This document shows positions 58,669-64,000 of a stretch of DNA of 64,000 nt, piece after piece (positions within the stretch are counted from its first letter, which is position 1; every line of letters begins with the position of its first letter). Under the pieces are notes generated by a model. The model saw nothing but the letters and a program-made list of their open reading frames with translations, had not been told where the DNA came from and did not search any database. Location: positions 999,501 to 1,063,500 of the forward strand of contig CANUEZ040000210.1 of NCBI GenBank assembly GCA_948099385.1, read 5' to 3'. The position numbers and the translations under genes were made by a program. Origin of the DNA: Fasciola hepatica (taxonomy: Eukaryota; Platyhelminthes; Trematoda; Plagiorchiida; Fasciolidae).

Positions 58669-58920
58669 GTGTATGGACGCCCCGGTTCTGTTGTCAGACT
58701 GCACGAACTCGCCCGTCCAGAATCAAGGGCAAGGTTGAACTCAACAAAACAGATCGACGATTCGGAAAGCAGGCAGCACGTCATCGCTTGTCCAGAATCA
58801 AAGATAATATTAGAGTCAGCGAAGCAGAATAATGATGCAATCAGTGACCAGCAGTTGTCTGAGCCGACCGGAGCCGATTCAACCAACCGGCCGGAAGAGC
58901 TGTTCGTCAATAACAATTAA
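58669..58920 (+). CDS. Open frame with a twofold internal repeat, unrecognised
   Basis: An 83-codon hydrophilic frame. It contains two diverged ~75-base units (58,711-58,785 and 58,786-58,860), both starting with GTCCAGAATCAA and encoding RPESRARLNSTKQIDDSES and CPESKIILESAKQNNDAIS. The repeat is kept at the protein level (PES...L.S.KQ...), which hints at past coding. It lies in G-alpha-o intron 3, 0.75 kb before exon 4, and has no clear splice acceptor. It might be a repeat-derived frame. Confidence 0.22.
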   Translation: MYGRPGSVVRLHELARPESRARLNSTKQIDDSESRQHVIACPESKIILESAKQNNDAISDQQLSEPTGADSTNRPEELFVNNN

Positions 58921-59663
58921 GCCAAAGATTTCATTATGGACACCACACATCTCTTGTACCGATAAACGAATATAGTTTGAAGGCAGAAGTGTCTCCTACT
59001 AGAGCTGGTGGGACGGACCAAAACAGTAATGCGATATGAATTGTGAGGTCCACAGAATCAGTACATCTGTTTCGCTTGGATTGCCAGGACCTATCCATCG
59101 AGTCCCAACTATGATTCGAATTTGATGTGCAGGATTGTGTCCCTGACACGTCAACACTGTGTGATGAGGCGCCCATCCGTCACTGGTGTTGAATGGGCAC
59201 TCTAACTACCGCGTCTGAGTGGAACGGATGCATTACCAACAACCTATAAAAGTTTTTTACATGGATAATTTAGGCTGTTGAAGATGTGAATTGTTATGAA
59301 ATGGCGCTGATGATTCCTACCGAAACAGTTGTGCAAAGCTCCAATGAGTTTTTAATGCGTGATTGTTTGTAAAATGCCTATTGAAATCGGTTGAAACATT
59401 TCAAGTGAAGCCAGTATCTGGTTGCGTTGAAACGAGTCATCAATACTATTAGATGTTGGTGCTTTGCAAATCGATTTCCCCCGTATGTAATGCGTCCGAT
59501 CTTGCATCGTCCTCACAGCAGTTGAATAGACACTTCGAGTCTGTAATCACAAGTGACTATGCTTTTATGATCTAGAATATCCCGTCGGAATACGATGATT
59601 TTTTCTGATGAACTATCTCATTTCCCTCCCGCGTTTTATACTCTGTCTTCTGCGTTCATTTAG

Positions 59664-59827
59664 GCTGAGGACGCGCGAATCGTGTGTGATGTGATCCAGG
59701 CTATGGAAGACACAAAACCCTTCTCTGAGGATTTACTAGAAGCAATGAAACGGTTGTGGGCGGATGCCGGAGTACAAGAGTGCTTTGCGCGTTCCAATGA
59801 GTATCAGCTGAACGATTCAGCCAAATA
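59664..59827 (+). CDS. GNAO1: G protein alpha-o subunit, exon 4
   Basis: Acceptor TTCATTTAG, 54 codons and two bases (residues 102 to about 156): [49 protein letters not shown] then TA of a Tyr codon. This is the second half of the helical domain. MEDT.PFS and LNDSAKY are o-class signatures. Relative to human GNAO1 there is one extra residue at the exon 3/4 join. Donor GTAAGT at 59,828, phase 2 as in vertebrates. The next exons (switch I Arg, DVGGQ, NKKD, C-terminal Cys) were not found before the window ends, so the gene is cut by the edge. Confidence 0.96.
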
Positions 59828-60035
59828 GTAAGTATTGATTGGTGTTCACTAATTACTATATTATTAATCTCTATTCACCAGCGTTTCCAATAGTGGCTTG
59901 CCGACCGATGGGCATGAAATCGAACCAAGCGTGTAAAAGCCCCATACAAAAAGTACTCACCCGGGGGTTTTGATTGCCACCTATCCTAATGTTATTCGGT
60001 GGTTAGTTTCGTCTACTATACGCCATCGAAACTCC

Positions 60036-60040
60036 TTTAG

Positions 60041-60071
<31 letters not shown>

Positions 60072-60285
60072 GCATATTTGCGCATGAGTGCAGTGGAAGG
60101 GGTATATCCTATAGCCTGAAAGGCCAACTGCACTATTAGGGGTAATCTGCCACTTGAGACTTTGAGTAGCAGCGAACCACATAAAGTCCGGGTAGGTGAA
60201 GCAAGCATGGACATTGTCTACCACCAGAATTACCTCTGAGGTGGTAGGTAAACGCTCTTAACCATTTAACCACAACCGGTCAGCA
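60036..60285 (-). repeat. SINE family A copy with (AAT)n tail
   Basis: The reverse complement has a tRNA-like head at 60,285-60,240 (GGTTAAATGGTTAAGAGCG), the body words and, after CACTGCACTCATGCGCAAATA, a tail of about ten AAT units (plus strand 60,038-60,070). This copy defines the 3' end of the family. Confidence 0.75.
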
Positions 60286-60554
60286 AGCTAAGCATAATGC
60301 ACATTTATTGATCACAAACCAGTTCAGTTCATCTGTCGCGGACATCAGCTTTGTACCTCACTGTACTACCCTCCACCCCCCCTTCCCCGTCTCCGTTGCT
60401 GTCTTGCAGTATCTATCCCATAATTAAAAGTGAGATTAACTGAATCGTCAAGTGGCAACAAGTACGGCTAAGAAAGTCATGAAAATCATTTAGACGATGA
60501 AAAAGTTCGATTGTAAGTACGCAACTGACCGTGGTATTTGGCCATGCGGATTAG

Positions 60555-60640
60555 TTTCTCCAACCGTCTGGTAGGCGAATCTCATGAACGCAATGAGGTT
60601 AGGCTGTCTACTGAACTATCTCAATTACAAATTAAGCGTG
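60555..60640 (-). repeat. RTE-like 3' end scrap
   Basis: TCCAACCGTCTGGTAGGCGAATCTC resembles TCTAACCGTCTAGTTGGTGAATCTC at 55,556 (shared parts AACCGTCT, GGTGAATCTC). Confidence 0.4.
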
Positions 60641-61204
60641 AAAGCTGGTAACGGTTTATCAGTAAGCACGATATAGAGTTCGACTGACAAAGCTAGATGA
60701 AATTCACTGACTTAACCCTCATGGAGAAACTGTCAGATAATCGTGCTGTTCGATGGGTCGAAAAATGCTTCCAGACCAAGGAAAAATCAATGGTAGTTCC
60801 GCAGCAGTCTGTCAACATCTTTGATTCCAGGTCTCGAACCGTTTTGCTGTTTGTTACTTCTCACCAAAGCAGTTCACCTCCTGGTCCTGAAAACATTAAA
60901 GAATTGAAATTAATGACCACAGATTTCGGCTGATATGTCCGTGTTCTAAGGTGCGTCAAAGTATATCTGTTTGGTTGAAGCATCCGGGACCATATCTGAA
61001 GTTGTTTGTACTATCGCACGTACAAAGATTCTTAGCGTTTATAAGTGGTAGACAATCATGTCAGGAAGCAGCTTGTATACGCTACCAACCGGACCAGTTT
61101 CATCCTGTCTGAATAAATGTTCCTTTATGAGAATATAGTTAGTATGAGATTCGATCTATCTATAGTGTTTCATTATGATGTTCAACAAACTTTTGAGATC
61201 CAGC

Positions 61205-61355
61205 CCGGATAGCTCGGTGGTTAGGTGTTCGTCTCAATCAATCATCCCGGGTTCAAGGCCTAGTGGGTTCGTCTTGGATACGTGGTTCACTGATGATGCT
61301 CATGAAGGGTGAAACAGCTCCCATGGTTTTTGATGATGAACCATATTATTCAAAA
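61205..61355 (+). repeat. tRNA-like head followed by a hammerhead-like core (SM-alpha-like SINE)
   Basis: A box ATAGCTCGGTGG and B box GGGTTCAAGGCC (61,212-61,261). Then CTGATGA (61,290-61,296), a 4-bp stem GCTC/GGGT with loop ATGAA, and GAAA (61,311-61,314). TGGTTCA before the core can pair with TGAACCA near 61,340 as stem I. The cleavage triplet and stem III are not clear. Schistosome SM-alpha SINEs combine a pol III promoter with a hammerhead in this way. Confidence 0.42.
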
Positions 61356-61580
61356 ACGTTCCATTACTTTGAATTCTTGCATAGGAACAATGGATGTGCT
61401 TTTTTATCCGACAACAGATCTAGTTTTGCCAGTGGGAATGTCATTTTCAAATATCAACTTAATTACCAAACCTAAATGAGTCAATGAGAGAATAATAACA
61501 ATCTTTGTTTAGCCGACTGAGCTCGGGACTCCACGTTTCACGCGCAAACCTCAGGTCATCCGACCAACCTGCACTCGGAA

Positions 61581-61625
61581 GCACCCGACTCGAGTTTTGC
61601 TCTTGTTAGAACTCATCAGTGGTGC
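61581..61625 (-). ncRNA. Hammerhead ribozyme, one core base changed
   Basis: Minus strand, 5' to 3': stem I GCACC; A; core CTGATGA; stem II GTTCT-AACA-AGAGC (five pairs, one G-U); AAAA where GAAA is required; a tiny stem III ACT-CG-AGT; cleavage triplet GTC; stem I partner GGGTGC. All conserved positions fit a type I hammerhead with minimal stem III except G12, which is A. G12 is the general base, so cleavage should be nearly abolished. The change is CpG to CpA. Related cores occur at 44,826 and 49,893. Confidence 0.6.
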
Positions 61626-61629
61626 GTAT

Positions 61630-63050
61630 CCTCTGCCACACCCAGGCCCTTTCACCTCGAGGGCATGTGTGCGTCGAAGATGGAGCCCCAAGGACAGTCG
61701 GCTGAACAAAGGTTCATCAATCTTACACACTACTCGCAAGTAATTGGGCGATAAATAATAACAGTCAAAAAGGAGCTTGAAGACAACAGATGAATGAATG
61801 ATCCTCGATTTGAATGAGTGAGCGGATTTGCTGTATAGCATACTCACTATGCATAGACTATCAATTCAACCAACGTTATGCAGTGACTACTTTCACCAGT
61901 AAATCAACATTCCTCCTGCATAACAAAAGGCTATCAACGTGGTAGGAGCTGGCACAAGGCGAATCCCTCTGACTACTACGAAAGTAATAGATAAGGAGAT
62001 GTAAAGGTGAACGTTTGATGCGGCATCCACGGTTCACGACTGCCTGTGGGGCACATGTGATTCAGTAATATCTATAATTACTGGTCTAGAGGTGGCGATT
62101 AGAAAACGACATACTGATCCCCTTGGGGTAATAGACTGAAAACAACATCACGTAAATAGAATGTTTCCATATTCTGTTATCTGCAAGCACTGCGATAACC
62201 ATCGTTCTTTGTGACTAACTCTATGAACTCGGCGACCGAAAACCGAGAAACGTGTGTGGGTGGCTATGGGACACTTAGTCGAGTGCGTTCATTCAGCCAT
62301 GTGTATGCCGACCATCTTGCGTAGATCACACGACAAGTAAGAAATGATCACCACATCTTTTTCAAAACGTGTCAGTGCACCATCATATAAATTTTATGTC
62401 TGCATGAACACGGTATAGGATGGGGTATAGCGAAGACCAACTCTGTAACAAAAAACAGTGTAGATTTGTATCGGAAAACCGTAAACTGCTTCTCTTCAGA
62501 CCTGGAGAACGATTAGTCTGTATTCTTGGAGACCTACACGGACTGGTCGCCCGTTTTGCTGTTTACTACGTTCTGTTTCCACCAGCGATCATTCTCTCCT
62601 GCTACTGAGAGTAAAGATTTATTCGTTACCTACCTACGAAACCTGAGTAGAGCCAAAGCAGATCAAATTCTCAACTGAGAATGTCCCTGCTCGATAGATC
62701 TCTCACAACTGTTGTTTCACGATCTTATTCCATTTATTTGTCATTCCGTAGTGTTAGTCTCTTACCAGCACCCTGAAGACAACCTTTCATCGCTGACGCA
62801 CTGTGGAAACCGTTTTTGTGTCCCATTGCAGATTAGACTTATTTCATCAAAAGTTTATATTTAGGCTGAAGGAGTGCATCACAAGTCCCATGATAGTACT
62901 GGCGTAAACTATTAATCGGATTTGTTGGACGGTGTGAACCAAGTGGTGTATTTCGTCACGTTCCTTTTGGGCGTGATGAGAAACGCCTTGCGATGCACGA
63001 TGTGAAAGATTAACACATAGTAAATATTCTTTTTATTATTTGATGTACAA
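61630..63050. other. Intron 4 stretch without recognised genes
   Basis: No coding region recognised; the next G-alpha-o exon was searched for by its expected Tyr-Leu-Asp start and not seen. Confidence 0.35.
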
Positions 63051-63061
63051 CAATGCATGAC

Positions 63062-63176
63062 AATTCAGTAAGGGGGCCCTGGCCAATGGAAGGCTACCTG
63101 ATGGGGAATTGGCCGGTGGTGGCGGATCGGTAGTGACAAAGTCCACGATGATAACCGTTTGATCACCGCCATATTA
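63062..63176 (-). repeat. SINE family B copy
   Basis: The reverse complement starts GGCGGTGATCAAACGGTTATC (A box) and continues to CACCGGCCAATTCCCC and GGCCAGGGCCCCCTTACTG. Confidence 0.65.
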
Positions 63177-63649
63177 TTCCATCATGTCAGTTTTACATTG
63201 CGAATTAAAACTAAGTGATAAAAGAAAGTAGGTCGGTCCATGAGTTATTCATTGGAGCAAAAAATAGACTTTTTAAAAATAGTAGTTTATATGCGTTTAC
63301 GTGGGATGATAGACTGATATCTTGAAGAACGTCTGTGGTGGAAAGCAGTGAAGTTGTGACCACGACCACGTGTTAACTGTCCGCGATTGGTAAAAGGGTC
63401 AGATAAATGACCTCCGGAAGGTGGCGGCCTACCATCTGTACTTACCGTATGGGGCAACGCTTTCCTCGTTGCACAATTGATCTCATTACAAATACTAACG
63501 GCTTTACATTTCCCAGAGTGAAAAACAAAGTAAATGGTATATGACAGAATGACATCCAATGGGGCACTTGAGTGACGATGATAAAGCTGGCCGGGTCATA
63601 ATTTTTATCTCGGGATGTTTTATGCAATAAGAGTCTTCAAACACAGAAG

Positions 63650-63735
63650 CCGAGCATTAGATTGTGCGATATATTCCGGAGTATTTCGCTGCATCTTTAC
63701 TATCGTGTACTGCAGTCGAAGCGATCGTTTTTTGA
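63650..63735 (-). repeat. Diverged PLE 3' end block
   Basis: ATTAGATTGTGCGATATATTCCGGA and TTTCGCTGCATCTTTACTA (read in parts), then TACTGCAGTCGAAG, matching the ends at 28,500-28,560. No PLE coding sequence is attached. Confidence 0.6.
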
Positions 63736-63770
63736 GTCTATAAAATGTCTTCCCAGCTGGTAACGTGTGC

Positions 63771-63962
63771 TTACGTGATGGATGTGACCCTAGTATAGTC
63801 CGAGATACTTTCGCAGAAAAAAGTTGGATAAATAAACGAATTAACAGAAGATGAAATGAGAGCAAATTCAGATAGCATCCTTTGTGGCAACCCGTCTGGA
63901 CCACTCGCTTGATCACATTTCATCTTCATTAGCATCCCATGTACATAGAAGGAATATATCAC
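63771..63962 (-). pseudogene. CR1/L2-like LINE RT fingers scrap
   Basis: Minus-strand frame with QASGPDGLPQRMLSEFA, the RT finger motif (..GPDGIP...L), then SISDYTRVTSIT in place of the usual P..W....I.PI. Same family as 2,803-3,270. Confidence 0.55.
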
Positions 63963-64000
63963 CTGTGTGCTCTTCGTTTAAGATTAGCGTGGAGCCTAGA

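Noticed and set aside
59828..64000. G-alpha-o exon 5 within the window
   Set aside because: No frame encoding the expected Tyr-Leu-Asp start and switch I region after an acceptor was seen.
1..64000. CRISPR arrays, operons, bacterial promoters
   Set aside because: The window is eukaryotic; no regularly spaced direct repeats were seen.

Overview
The window is animal nuclear DNA, most likely from a parasitic flatworm (trematode). The genes are split into short exons with 6-11 kb introns. The interspersed repeats match flatworm types: Penelope-like elements (PLEs), a CsRn1-type Gypsy element, RTE and CR1-like LINEs, Tc1 transposons, tRNA-derived SINEs and a hammerhead-ribozyme repeat. Base composition is moderate, nearer to liver or lung flukes than to AT-rich schistosomes. 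The species call is inference.

Region 1 (1-720): the 3' end of a gene for a UQCC2-like mitochondrial complex III assembly factor (+). Its poly(A) signal almost touches the ATG of a possible first exon of a second gene.

Region 2 (720-31,850): repeat-rich intergenic DNA. It holds LINE scraps, a decayed Gypsy pol (-), a recent palindromic PLE insertion (6,312-10,254) with an 11-bp target duplication inside an older PLE, at least four more PLE fragments, a second Gypsy pol (+) interrupted by PLE sequence and an (AC)n tract, and a third inverted-repeat PLE with a 14-bp target duplication (28,469-29,936). A few unassigned ORFs or exon candidates lie between them.

Region 3 (31,850-64,000): the 5' half of a G protein alpha-o gene (+). 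Exon 1 is 32,856-32,973, exon 2 is 43,891-43,933, exon 3 is 52,809-52,950 and exon 4 is 59,664-59,827. Reading frame and splice phases agree across all four. They encode about residues 1-156, including the myristoylation/palmitoylation N-terminus, the P-loop and most of the helical domain. The Ras-like switch regions must lie beyond the window. The introns carry a 734-bp fold-back element, an RTE LINE, a Tc1 element with IR/DR ends, two SINE families, and hammerhead-like repeats.

The signals most worth following are these: (a) three PLE insertions of different age all carry an inverted copy of their own 3' end at the 5' side; (b) a nearly complete hammerhead ribozyme fold at 61,581-61,625, with one core base changed; (c) the UQCC2/next-gene junction, which could be a spliced-leader polycistron; (d) the long perfect-looking hairpin in G-alpha-o intron 1. 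Coordinates of repeat edges were read by eye and may be off by a few to a few tens of bases.
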